This document shows, piece by piece, positions 26,295-33,424 of a stretch of DNA of 35,456 nt. This DNA is from an uncultured Roseicyclus sp. (GTDB lineage Bacteria > Pseudomonadota > Alphaproteobacteria > Rhodobacterales > Rhodobacteraceae). The stretch lies in the NCBI RefSeq assembly GCF_937892565.1, contig NZ_CALAHQ010000025.1:1-35456 (forward strand), written 5' to 3'. The notes under the pieces were generated by a model, which worked only from the letters and a program-made list of their open reading frames with translations, searched no databases and was not told where the DNA came from. The first letter of the stretch is position 1, and every line of letters begins with the position of its first letter. The position numbers were made by a program, and so were the translations under genes.

Positions 26295-27346
26295 TGGGGT
26301 TTGTTCTGGGACTGGCGGCGATGCTCTGGGGGGTGGGGCATGTCTTGAAGGCGCCCTATCGCGCGCGCTTTGTGATGCTGGGGCTGCTCTATCTGGCGGT
26401 GGTGGCGGTGCAGATCGTGCTGCCTGTCACCCATCCCTTGCGGCAGGTCAGCGGCGGATCGCTGGGCGAATGGCTGTTTGTGGGCATTCTGGCCGCCGTG
26501 GTTCTGGCCTATCGCGGAGGGCTTGGCCTGTTGCAGGCGCGGGCGGGCCGGACCGAGGCCGTACGCGCCACCGCGCCGCCCGCGCCGAAGCGGACCTTTT
26601 CCGATGAAGAGCTGGAACGCTATGCCCGCCACATCACGCTGCGCGAGATCGGGGGGCCGGGCCAGCGCGCGCTGAAAGAGGCGCGGGTGCTGGTCGTGGG
26701 TGCGGGCGGTCTGGGTGCGCCGGCGTTGTTGTATCTGGCCGCCGCAGGCGTCGGGCGGATCGGCGTGATCGATGCCGATACCGTCAGCCTGTCGAACCTG
26801 CAGCGGCAGGTGATCCACAGCGATGACCGACAGGGCATGCCCAAGGTGTTTTCGGCCCAAAAGAGCATGGCGGCGATCAATCCCCATGTCGATGTCCGCC
26901 CCTATCATCGCATGCTGACCGAAGAGATCGCGCAGGAGCTGTTTGCCGACTATGATCTGATCCTGGACGGCACCGACAGTTTCGCCACGCGTGCCATGAT
27001 CAACCGCGCCGCCGTGGCCGCGGGCAAGCCCGTTGTGGCGGGGGCGATCGCGGCCTGGGAGGGGCAGGTGACGATCTATGATCCCGCGCGCGGGGCACCC
27101 TGCATGGCATGCGTCTTTCCCAACGCACCGGCGCCGGGGCTGGCGGCCACCTGTGCCGAGACGGGCGTTGTGGGTGCGTTGCCCGGCGTGATCGGCGCGA
27201 TGATGGCGATGGAGGCGATCAAGCGGATCACCGGGGCCGGCGAAGGGCTGGCCGGGCGGATGCTGATCCATGATGCGCTCTTGGCCGAAGGGCGCGAGAT
27301 CCGATTGTCGCGCAACCCCGGTTGCCCTGTGTGCGGCGGGGTATAG
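26294..27346 (+). CDS. Membrane-anchored MoeB/ThiF-type adenylyltransferase
   Basis: The 350-residue protein has an N-terminal membrane part of about 85 residues with three hydrophobic segments: FVLGLAAMLWGVGHVL, RFVMLGLLYLAVVAVQIVL and EWLFVGILAAVVLAYRGGLG. An E1-like domain follows. ERYARHITLREIGGPGQRAL is the MoeB start, LVVGAGGLGAPAL binds ATP, NLQRQVIHSD carries the arginine finger, and ILDGTDSFATR is a later ThiF motif. AATCAETGVVG holds the likely catalytic Cys, and zinc cysteines occur as CMAC and CPVC. It would adenylate the C-terminus of a sulfur-carrier protein such as MoaD or ThiS; the carrier gene is not here. Translation is coupled to dut (TGATG). Confidence 0.9.
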   Translation: MGFVLGLAAMLWGVGHVLKAPYRARFVMLGLLYLAVVAVQIVLPVTHPLRQVSGGSLGEWLFVGILAAVVLAYRGGLGLLQARAGRTEAVRATAPPAPKRTFSDEELERYARHITLREIGGPGQRALKEARVLVVGAGGLGAPALLYLAAAGVGRIGVIDADTVSLSNLQRQVIHSDDRQGMPKVFSAQKSMAAINPHVDVRPYHRMLTEEIAQELFADYDLILDGTDSFATRAMINRAAVAAGKPVVAGAIAAWEGQVTIYDPARGAPCMACVFPNAPAPGLAATCAETGVVGALPGVIGAMMAMEAIKRITGAGEGLAGRMLIHDALLAEGREIRLSRNPGCPVCGGV

Positions 27347-27408
27347 GGCTGCCCCTCGAAAAAGGCGCGCGCGCGGCCTATCTTGCGCGCTGACAGGAGA
27401 TGCCGACC

Positions 27409-29427
27409 ATGACCAACCCGCTGCTTGAAACCTGGCACACGCCCTTTGGCGTGCCGCCCTTCGACCGGATCGAGGACGCCCATTTCGCCCCGGCGATGGA
27501 GGCGGCGCTGGCACAGGGCCGGGCCGCCGTCGCGGCCATCGCGGACAACCCCGCCCCGCCCAGCTTTGCCAACACGATCGAGGCGCTGGAATTGGCCGAT
27601 GCGCTGCTCGACCGGGTGGCGGGGGTGTTCTACAACCTGTCCGGCGCCGATGCGAACCCCGCGCGCGATGCGCTGCAGCGCGACCTTGCGCCCATGCTTT
27701 CGGCCTATGCGTCGGAGATCACCAACAACGCGGCCCTGTTCGCCCGGATCGACGCCTTGTGGACCGCGCGCGACAGCCTGGGTCTGAACGCGGAACAGAT
27801 GCGGGTCCTGTATCTGACGCATCGGTCCTTCACGCGGTCTGGCGCGGCGCTGGAGGGGGCGGCGCGCGACCGGCTGACGGCGGTGAAATCGCGCCTTGCG
27901 GTTCTGGGCACAGCCTTCACCCAGAATCTTCTGGCCGATGAGCGCGACTGGTTCATGCAATTGTCCGAGGCCGATCTGGATGGATTGCCCGAATTCGTCA
28001 TCTCTGCGGCGCGCGAGGCAGGCCGCGAAAAGGGCCAGCCGGGGCCGGTGGTGACGCTGTCGCGGTCCCTGATCGTGCCGTTCTTGCAATTCTCGCCCCG
28101 GCGCGATCTGCGCGAAAAGGCCTATCGCGCATGGGCGGCGCGCGGGATGACCGGAGGGGCCACCGACAACCGCGACATCACCGCCGAGGTTCTGGCCTTG
28201 CGGGCGGAACGGGCGGGGCTGTTGGGCTATCCCAGCTTTGCGGCCTACAAGCTGGAAACCGAGATGGCGGGCAATCCGCAAGCGGTGCGAGATCTGCTGA
28301 TGGCGGTCTGGGCGCCCGCGCGCGCGCAGGCCGAGGCCGATGCCGTCAAGCTGACCGCGATGTTGCATGCCGACGGGATCAACGGGGCGCTCGAGCCATG
28401 GGATTGGCGCTATTATTCCGAAAAGCGGCGTCTGGCCGAGCATGATCTGGATGAGGCCGAATTGAAGCCCTATTTCCAGCTCGACGCGATGATCGCGGCG
28501 GCCTTCGATTGCGCCAAGCGCCTCTTCGGGCTCGAATTCCGACCGCTCGATGTGGCGCTGTATCACGCGGATGCCCGCGCCTGGGAGGTGACGCGCGGCG
28601 GCGCCCATGTCGCGGTGTTCATCGGCGATTATTTCGCGCGCGGGTCGAAACGCTCGGGGGCGTGGTGTTCGGCCATCCGCAGCCAGATGAAACTGGGCGG
28701 CGATGTGCGCCCTGTCGTGGTCAATGTCTGCAACTTTGCCAAGGGGGCGCCGGCGCTCTTGTCTTATGATGATGCGCGCACGCTGTTTCATGAATTTGGC
28801 CATGCGCTTCATCAGATGCTGTCGGATGTGACCTATGGCTCGATCAGCGGTACATCGGTGGCGCGCGATTTCGTGGAACTGCCCAGCCAGCTTTACGAGC
28901 ATTGGCTGTCGGTGCCCGAGGTGCTGGAACGCCATGCCCGCCACGCCGTGACCGGCGCGCCCATGCCGCCGGCGGTGCTGGCGCGGCTTCTGGCGGCGCA
29001 GACCTATGACATGGGCTTTCAGACGGTCGAATATGTCGCCTCGGCGATGGTCGATCTGGAGTTTCACGACGGTCCGGCACCCGCCGATCCGATGGCTGCC
29101 GAGGCCGCGACGCTGGCGCGCATCGGCATGCCACGCGCCATCGGCATGCGCCATGCCACGCCGCATTTCGCCCATGTCTTTTCGGGCGATGGCTATTCGG
29201 CGGGCTATTACAGCTACATGTGGTCCGAGGTGATGGATGCCGATGCCTTTGCCGCCTTTGAGGAGGCAGGCGGCCCCTTTGATGCCGATACCGCCCAGAG
29301 GCTGGAGCGCTTCATCCTGTCGGCCGGCGGCAGCGCAGAGGCCGATCACCTCTACACCGCCTTTCGGGGCCGGATGCCGGGGGTGGCGGCGTTGCTCAAG
29401 GGGCGGGGGCTTGACCGCGCGGCCTGA
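27409..29427 (+). CDS. M3 family zinc peptidase (Dcp-like peptidyl-dipeptidase)
   Basis: The 672-residue cytoplasmic metallopeptidase carries LFHEFGHALHQM, with zinc ligands His461 and His465 and the catalytic Glu462, and the third ligand Glu490 in DFVELPSQ. The start NPLLETWHTPFGVPPFDRIE is the Dcp/PrlC pattern, and Dcp fits best (IEALELADALLDRVAGVFYN, later YYSYMWSEVMDADAF). It should trim dipeptides or cut short peptides from protein turnover. AGGAG sits at 27395-27399, so the start is the ATG at 27409, not the one at 27400 overlapping it. The gap to the E1-like gene is 62 bases. It converges with the MFS gene, eight bases apart. Confidence 0.93.
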   Translation: MTNPLLETWHTPFGVPPFDRIEDAHFAPAMEAALAQGRAAVAAIADNPAPPSFANTIEALELADALLDRVAGVFYNLSGADANPARDALQRDLAPMLSAYASEITNNAALFARIDALWTARDSLGLNAEQMRVLYLTHRSFTRSGAALEGAARDRLTAVKSRLAVLGTAFTQNLLADERDWFMQLSEADLDGLPEFVISAAREAGREKGQPGPVVTLSRSLIVPFLQFSPRRDLREKAYRAWAARGMTGGATDNRDITAEVLALRAERAGLLGYPSFAAYKLETEMAGNPQAVRDLLMAVWAPARAQAEADAVKLTAMLHADGINGALEPWDWRYYSEKRRLAEHDLDEAELKPYFQLDAMIAAAFDCAKRLFGLEFRPLDVALYHADARAWEVTRGGAHVAVFIGDYFARGSKRSGAWCSAIRSQMKLGGDVRPVVVNVCNFAKGAPALLSYDDARTLFHEFGHALHQMLSDVTYGSISGTSVARDFVELPSQLYEHWLSVPEVLERHARHAVTGAPMPPAVLARLLAAQTYDMGFQTVEYVASAMVDLEFHDGPAPADPMAAEAATLARIGMPRAIGMRHATPHFAHVFSGDGYSAGYYSYMWSEVMDADAFAAFEEAGGPFDADTAQRLERFILSAGGSAEADHLYTAFRGRMPGVAALLKGRGLDRAA

Positions 29428-29435
29428 TCGTGGGG

Positions 29436-30593
29436 TCAGCCCGTGCGACCGGCACGCCCCGCCGCAAGCGGAAATGCCGCCATCAGCACGGCCAGCCCGC
29501 CGAAAGCCATGGCCAGGCTGGTCGCGTCGGCCGCAAAGCCGATCAGCGCCGGGCCCAGCAAGATGCCGGCATAGCCCGTGGTCGTGACGGCGGCCACGGC
29601 CAGACCGGGCGCCATGTCGCGGCTTTGCGCGGCAAGGCTGAAGATCACCGGTGCCAGATTGGCGCAGCCCAGACCGATCAAGGCAAAGCCCGTCAGCGCA
29701 GGCCAGATTGATCCCGGAACCAGCGTCAAAGTGATGCCCAGGATCGCAATCGCCCCGCCGAGCATCATCACCCGCCCGCGTCCCAGCGCCGCGACCACCC
29801 GGTCGCCGGTCAGCCGCGCGATCGTCATCGCGATCGAGAACAGCATGTAGCCGATGCCCGCGCCTGACGGTTCCATCAGACCTTGCGCCACGATCAAGAG
29901 CGCGCCCCAATCGAGTATCGCGCCCTCGACCAGAAAAGAGATCGCCGCAAGGATCGCCAGCAGCAGCACGGCGCCGCGCGGGCGGACGAATTCCGGCATC
30001 GCGCCGCCGGAATGGCGCAACAGGCGCGGTGTGGCGACAGCCATCGCGCCAAAAGCCAGCGCGCTGCCCGTCAGCGCCGCGCCAAGGGGGGCCATCCCTG
30101 CCGACAGCAAGGCCGTGACGCCGCCCGCGCCCAGAATGCCGCCAAGGCTCCACATCGCGTGAAAGCCCGACATCATCGGGCGCCCGGCATGGGTTTCCAC
30201 CTCGGCGGCATGGATGTTCATCGCCACGTCAATGGTCCCGAGCGCCGCCCCGAACAGCGCCAGCGCCAGCCCCAGCGACCAGACCGACGGCGCCAGCACC
30301 AGAAGCGGCAAGATCGCGACAAGCCCGAAGCCCCCCCACACGATCATCGGCCGCGCCCCGATGCGCGCGCTCAGATAGCCGGTCAGCGGCATGGCAAGGA
30401 TCGCGCCCAGCCCAAGGCACAGGAGCAAGATGCCAAACACCCCCTCATCGGCCCCGACTTTGGCCTTGGCAAAGGGGATGAGCGGTGCCCAGCAGGCCAT
30501 CACGAAGCCCGCCGCCAGAAAGGATAGCCGCGTGGCCAGCATGGCGGCGCGCAGGCGGCTGGGATCAGAGGTCATGGCAGGCTGGTCTTTCAT
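29436..30593 (-). CDS. Major facilitator superfamily transporter
   Basis: The 385-residue protein has 12 hydrophobic segments in two sets of six. After the second comes the MFS loop GYLSARIGARPMIVWGG. A long hydrophilic stretch near residues 195-215 (VATPRLLRHSGGAMPEFVRP) splits the two halves. The stretch TIDVAMNIHAAEVETHAGRP in the first half is common in a group of FucP/YbjJ-like MFS proteins. Substrate unknown. The first Met (30593) lacks a Shine-Dalgarno sequence; the Met at 30575 is an alternative with six fewer residues. It is 24 bases downstream of the SH3-domain gene. Confidence 0.88.
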   Translation of the reverse strand: MKDQPAMTSDPSRLRAAMLATRLSFLAAGFVMACWAPLIPFAKAKVGADEGVFGILLLCLGLGAILAMPLTGYLSARIGARPMIVWGGFGLVAILPLLVLAPSVWSLGLALALFGAALGTIDVAMNIHAAEVETHAGRPMMSGFHAMWSLGGILGAGGVTALLSAGMAPLGAALTGSALAFGAMAVATPRLLRHSGGAMPEFVRPRGAVLLLAILAAISFLVEGAILDWGALLIVAQGLMEPSGAGIGYMLFSIAMTIARLTGDRVVAALGRGRVMMLGGAIAILGITLTLVPGSIWPALTGFALIGLGCANLAPVIFSLAAQSRDMAPGLAVAAVTTTGYAGILLGPALIGFAADATSLAMAFGGLAVLMAAFPLAAGRAGRTG

Positions 30594-30617
30594 GGGTGCG
30601 TGGGACGGGTTTGGCCG

Positions 30618-31286
30618 TTACTCGATCGTTTCGCCGGGACCGACACCCCAAAGCCCGGCGGCGTCGACCCAGCCACGATAGCCGCCCGCCTCGATCTCGC
30701 ACCAGCCGGCGCGGCATTGCTTCACCTCGGCGATGACATCACGCTCGGCTTGTGCGCGCACCATGGTGCCGGGATCCGGGCGGGTCATGATCGGCAGCAT
30801 GTCGGCCTCCACGATCACGGTGCGCACCCCTGACAGCATGGTGTAATGCACCCAACCACCCGCCCCGTCACGGTCGATGATCCGGCGCCAATGCCCATGT
30901 TCGGCCACGACCATCACCGGCATGTTGCGCCGCAGGAACACCCAATCGATGCGATGGCTGCGCGATGGGCCACGCCTTGCGTTGGCTTCGCTGGCCTTGA
31001 GCGAGACATAGCGCGGGATCGGAAAGCCCGTGACAGGCCCCACCTGTGGGCCGGATGGCGCCGCGGTGGTGGCTGCGACCGTTGCCGATGGGGCCACGGG
31101 TGCGGCTTGGCTGGCGGCATCGGGCGCGGCCGGGATCGCGGCATCGGCAATGGGCGCTGTCGGCGCTGCCGGGCGGGGCTGGGGCACCACGCGCGGCGGC
31201 TCTTGCGCCATCACGATGCTTGCCGCGGTCAGGATCACGCCTGTCGCGATGGCCAGAAGGCTGCGCCGTGCCGATGCCATGTACAT
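30618..31286 (-). CDS. Secreted SH3-domain protein
   Basis: The 222-residue protein has a signal peptide (MYMASARRSLLAIATGVILT, cleaved after VMA-QEPPRV). A 60-residue Pro/Ala-rich linker follows, then two SH3b-like folds. The first has KASEANARRGPSRSHRIDWVF and ends GGWVHYTMLSGVRTV. The second has MTRPDPGTMVRAQAERDVIA and ends CEIEAGGYRGWVDAAGLWG. Two Cys in KQCRAGWCEIE may form a disulfide. Bacterial SH3 folds of this kind often bind the cell wall. The start at 31286 is four bases after AGG; the Met at 31280 is equally possible. It is divergent from the hydroxyacid dehydrogenase. Confidence 0.85.
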   Translation of the reverse strand: MYMASARRSLLAIATGVILTAASIVMAQEPPRVVPQPRPAAPTAPIADAAIPAAPDAASQAAPVAPSATVAATTAAPSGPQVGPVTGFPIPRYVSLKASEANARRGPSRSHRIDWVFLRRNMPVMVVAEHGHWRRIIDRDGAGGWVHYTMLSGVRTVIVEADMLPIMTRPDPGTMVRAQAERDVIAEVKQCRAGWCEIEAGGYRGWVDAAGLWGVGPGETIE

Positions 31287-31418
31287 TCTGCCTGTCTCTG
31301 CACTTGTGCCCGTTGGTGCGGGTATTCTTGCCGTGCGGCAGCCTCGTGGCTTGCGTGCTCGGTTCGGATGGGAGAGTGTCATGGACAAGGCCGAATTGCC
31401 AGCAAGGGGAAGCGCTTG
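31287..31418. promoter_or_regulatory. Divergent region, SH3 gene and hydroxyacid dehydrogenase
   Basis: The 132-base gap must hold promoters for two diverging genes. AAGGGGAA at about 31404-31411 is the ribosome-binding site of the dehydrogenase. A 12-codon frame (MDKAELPARGSA) at 31381-31419 ends one base into its start codon; I see no reason to call it a gene. No operator was found. Confidence 0.3.
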
Positions 31419-32405
31419 ATGCCAGCTCAGCGGTTGAGTGTTGTCGTGACGCGACGGTTGCCCGAGACCGTCGAGACGCGGATGAGCGAATTGTTCGATG
31501 TCGAGCTGCGCAGCGATGACAAGCCCCTGTCAAAAGCCGATCTGGTCGCCGCGATGAGCCGGGCCGATGTGATCGTGCCCTGCATCACCGACCGCATCGA
31601 TGGCGGCATGCTGGCACAGGCGGGCGACCGGCTGAAGCTGATCGCCAATTATGGCGCGGGCGTCGACCATATCGATGTGGCCACGGCGCGCCAGCGCGGC
31701 ATTCTTGTGTCCAACACGCCGGGCGTGATGACCGATGACACCGCCGACATGGCGCTGGCGCTGATCCTGGCCGTGCTGCGCCGTCTGCCCGAAGGCATGG
31801 CCGTGATGCAGACGGGCGCATGGGATGGCTGGGCGCCCACCGCCTTCATGGGGGGGCGTGTGGCGGGCAAGCGGCTGGGCATCTTGGGCATGGGCCGCAT
31901 CGGTCAGGCGGTGGCACGCCGCGCGCGGGCCTTTGGGATGCAGGTGCATTACCACAACCGCCGCCGCCTGCATGCCGATATCGAAACAGCACTCGAGGCG
32001 ACGTATTGGGACAGCCTCGATCAGATGCTGTCGCGGATGGATGTGATCTCGATCAACTGCCCGCACACGCCGTCGACCTTTCATTTGCTCAATGCACGCA
32101 GGCTCAAGCTGATGAAGCCCACGGCCGTGATCGTGAACACCTCGCGCGGCGAGGTGATCGACGAAAACGCGCTGACGCGCATGTTGCGCGCGGGCGAGAT
32201 CGCGGGCGCGGGCCTCGACGTGTTCGAACGCGGCCGCGAGGTGAACCCGCGCCTGCGCGAACTGCCCAATGTGGTGCTTTTGCCCCACATGGGCTCGGCG
32301 ACACGCGAGGGCCGGATCGAGATGGGCGAGAAGGTGCTGATCAACATCAAGACCTTTGCCGACGGGCATAGGCCGCCGGATTTGGTCGTGCCGAGTATGT
32401 TGTGA
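31419..32405 (+). CDS. D-2-hydroxyacid dehydrogenase (glyoxylate/hydroxypyruvate reductase type)
   Basis: The 328-residue enzyme has the NAD(P)-binding GMGRIGQAVARRA near residues 160-172, and catalytic Arg, Glu and His in IANYGAGVDHID, AGLDVFERGREVNP and VVLLPHMGSAT. After the glycine loop HYHNRRRL has basic residues where NAD-type enzymes have Asp, which suggests NADPH use. The family reduces glyoxylate or hydroxypyruvate. The start ATG 31419 follows AAGGGGAA. The final 120 bases are repeated 1,019 bases downstream, and an A+T-rich hydrolase gene follows instead of the gene that seems to have been its operon neighbour. The gene itself is complete. Confidence 0.93.
   Translation: MPAQRLSVVVTRRLPETVETRMSELFDVELRSDDKPLSKADLVAAMSRADVIVPCITDRIDGGMLAQAGDRLKLIANYGAGVDHIDVATARQRGILVSNTPGVMTDDTADMALALILAVLRRLPEGMAVMQTGAWDGWAPTAFMGGRVAGKRLGILGMGRIGQAVARRARAFGMQVHYHNRRRLHADIETALEATYWDSLDQMLSRMDVISINCPHTPSTFHLLNARRLKLMKPTAVIVNTSRGEVIDENALTRMLRAGEIAGAGLDVFERGREVNPRLRELPNVVLLPHMGSATREGRIEMGEKVLINIKTFADGHRPPDLVVPSML
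32286..32405 (+). repeat. Direct repeat, copy 1 (3' end of the dehydrogenase)
   Basis: The last 39 codons and stop of the dehydrogenase. Copy 2 is at 33305-33424. The first 84 bases differ at 11 positions, all silent; the last 36 bases, 32370-32405, are identical to 33389-33424. Confidence 0.97.
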
Positions 32406-32512
32406 GGGGGGGCGGATCTTGGGGTCGGGTGTGAGCCCAACTTGACCGATGCTGCTGCGTGCATGAATGTCGGTTATAAGAAAGAAAACTCATAGTTGCA
32501 CAAAGGGTGAAG

Positions 32513-33259
32513 ATGTTCGTCTCTCGGTTTTTTGCGATTGTAATCGGACTTAATCTTGGAACGCAGGCAATGTCCGAGGACATCCTCGCAGGTCTTCAAA
32601 TCGGAACTGGTACAGCACTGACGATTGTCATGTTCCATGGGGATGAAGGCCGCGGCGGCGATCCGACAAGTAATTTCGCATTTGGCGCGGAAATTGCGCG
32701 TCGCCTCCCGGAAGCGACGGTCCATGTTTTACTCAGGCCGGGCTACCAAGACCCTTGGGGGCGCAAGAGTCCGGGTGAAAATTTTGGTCGACGTGATCAA
32801 TACACGTTGGACAATGCGGAAATTATCGCGGCCAACCTCAAACGACTTGGAAACGCTGCGCCTATAATTGCCGTAGGGCATTCTGGAGGTGCCGCTCAAT
32901 TGGCGCTCGCGCTTTCCCTTGAAGAAGCGCTGGTTGATGAGGCCATTTTGGTAAGTTGTCCTTGCGACCTTGATCTGTGGCAGTCGCTGAACGCTACTTG
33001 GCCCGAGAACACGTTGAGCCGCTCGGTTTCGCCGACAAATGTGGATGCGCCAAATTTGGTACGGATCACGGTTTTGGTGGGTGAAGAAGATATCATTACA
33101 CCCCCGGTGCTTAGTCAAAGCTACATGCAGACCCTTACAGACAATCAGGTGAATGCCGAACTCACGATTGTTCCTGGTGGGGACCATAGTGGCAATCGCG
33201 CCTTGTCGCGCGCCTGGTTGGAGGCAATTTTTGCCGCCCGCGCGAGGATACTAGAATAG
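32513..33259 (+). CDS. Secreted alpha/beta hydrolase, probably acquired
   Basis: The 248-residue protein has a signal peptide (MFVSRFFAIVIGLNLGTQAM, before SEDILAG). An alpha/beta hydrolase fold follows: VMFHGDEGRGGDP near the start, the nucleophile elbow AVGHSGGAAQLA with Ser, a likely acid in VGEEDIITPP, and the histidine in PGGDHSG. All three triad members are in order. A CPCDLDLW stretch adds two Cys. Substrate unknown; an esterase or lipase-like activity fits. AAAGGG lies five bases before ATG 32513; the GTG at 32507 overlaps it. G+C is near 47%, far below its neighbours, and the gene sits between direct repeats, so I infer recent transfer. Confidence 0.85.
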   Translation: MFVSRFFAIVIGLNLGTQAMSEDILAGLQIGTGTALTIVMFHGDEGRGGDPTSNFAFGAEIARRLPEATVHVLLRPGYQDPWGRKSPGENFGRRDQYTLDNAEIIAANLKRLGNAAPIIAVGHSGGAAQLALALSLEEALVDEAILVSCPCDLDLWQSLNATWPENTLSRSVSPTNVDAPNLVRITVLVGEEDIITPPVLSQSYMQTLTDNQVNAELTIVPGGDHSGNRALSRAWLEAIFAARARILE

Positions 33260-33304
33260 CGATACGAAGAGCTGATCTTTTCTGAAGCAGCCATTGGACT
33301 ATCC

Positions 33305-33424
33305 CACATGGGATCGGCCACGCGTGAGGGTAGGATCGAGATGGGCGAGAAAGTGCTGATCAACATCAAGACCTTCGCCGATGGCCACAGGCCGCCGGAT
33401 TTGGTCGTGCCGAGTATGTTGTGA
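33305..33424 (+). pseudogene. Partial second copy of the dehydrogenase 3' end
   Basis: This copy encodes exactly the last 39 residues of the dehydrogenase (HMGSATREGRIEMGEKVLIN onward to PSML) plus its stop, with 11 silent differences. It has no start codon with a ribosome-binding site; an internal ATG at 33308 could give 38 residues but seems unlikely to be used. Homology fades upstream of CCCAC at about 33303. The stop TGA at 33422-33424 shares its last base with the ATG of the next gene, which suggests that this junction is the original operon joint. Confidence 0.9.

Larger units (their letters stand above)
32406..33424. mobile_element. Probable 1,019-bp insertion carrying one gene
   Basis: The segment between the ends of the two 36-base identical blocks carries the hydrolase gene and the second, diverged copy of the dehydrogenase end. 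Its base composition is unlike the flanks: lines 32521-32580 and 33061-33120 are 47% and 48% G+C by count, against 65% for 32101-32160 in the dehydrogenase. No integrase, transposase or inverted ends are seen. Direct repeats at the 3' end of a gene are the mark of site-specific or homologous integration of a circle, but the agent is not known. Boundaries assume a crossover inside the identical block. Confidence 0.5.

Noticed and set aside
27076..30153. A 1,025-codon open frame on the minus strand
   Set aside because: It covers the antisense of the M3 peptidase and an out-of-frame reading of the MFS gene; composition is Arg/Gly/His-rich and no family is seen.
32442..32480. TTGACC and TATAAG as a promoter for the hydrolase gene
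   Set aside because: The spacing of 27 bases is too long for a sigma-70 type promoter; no better pair was found in the gap.
33308..33424. A 38-codon gene in copy 2 of the repeat
   Set aside because: No ribosome-binding site and only a C-terminal piece of an enzyme; kept as a remnant rather than a coding gene.
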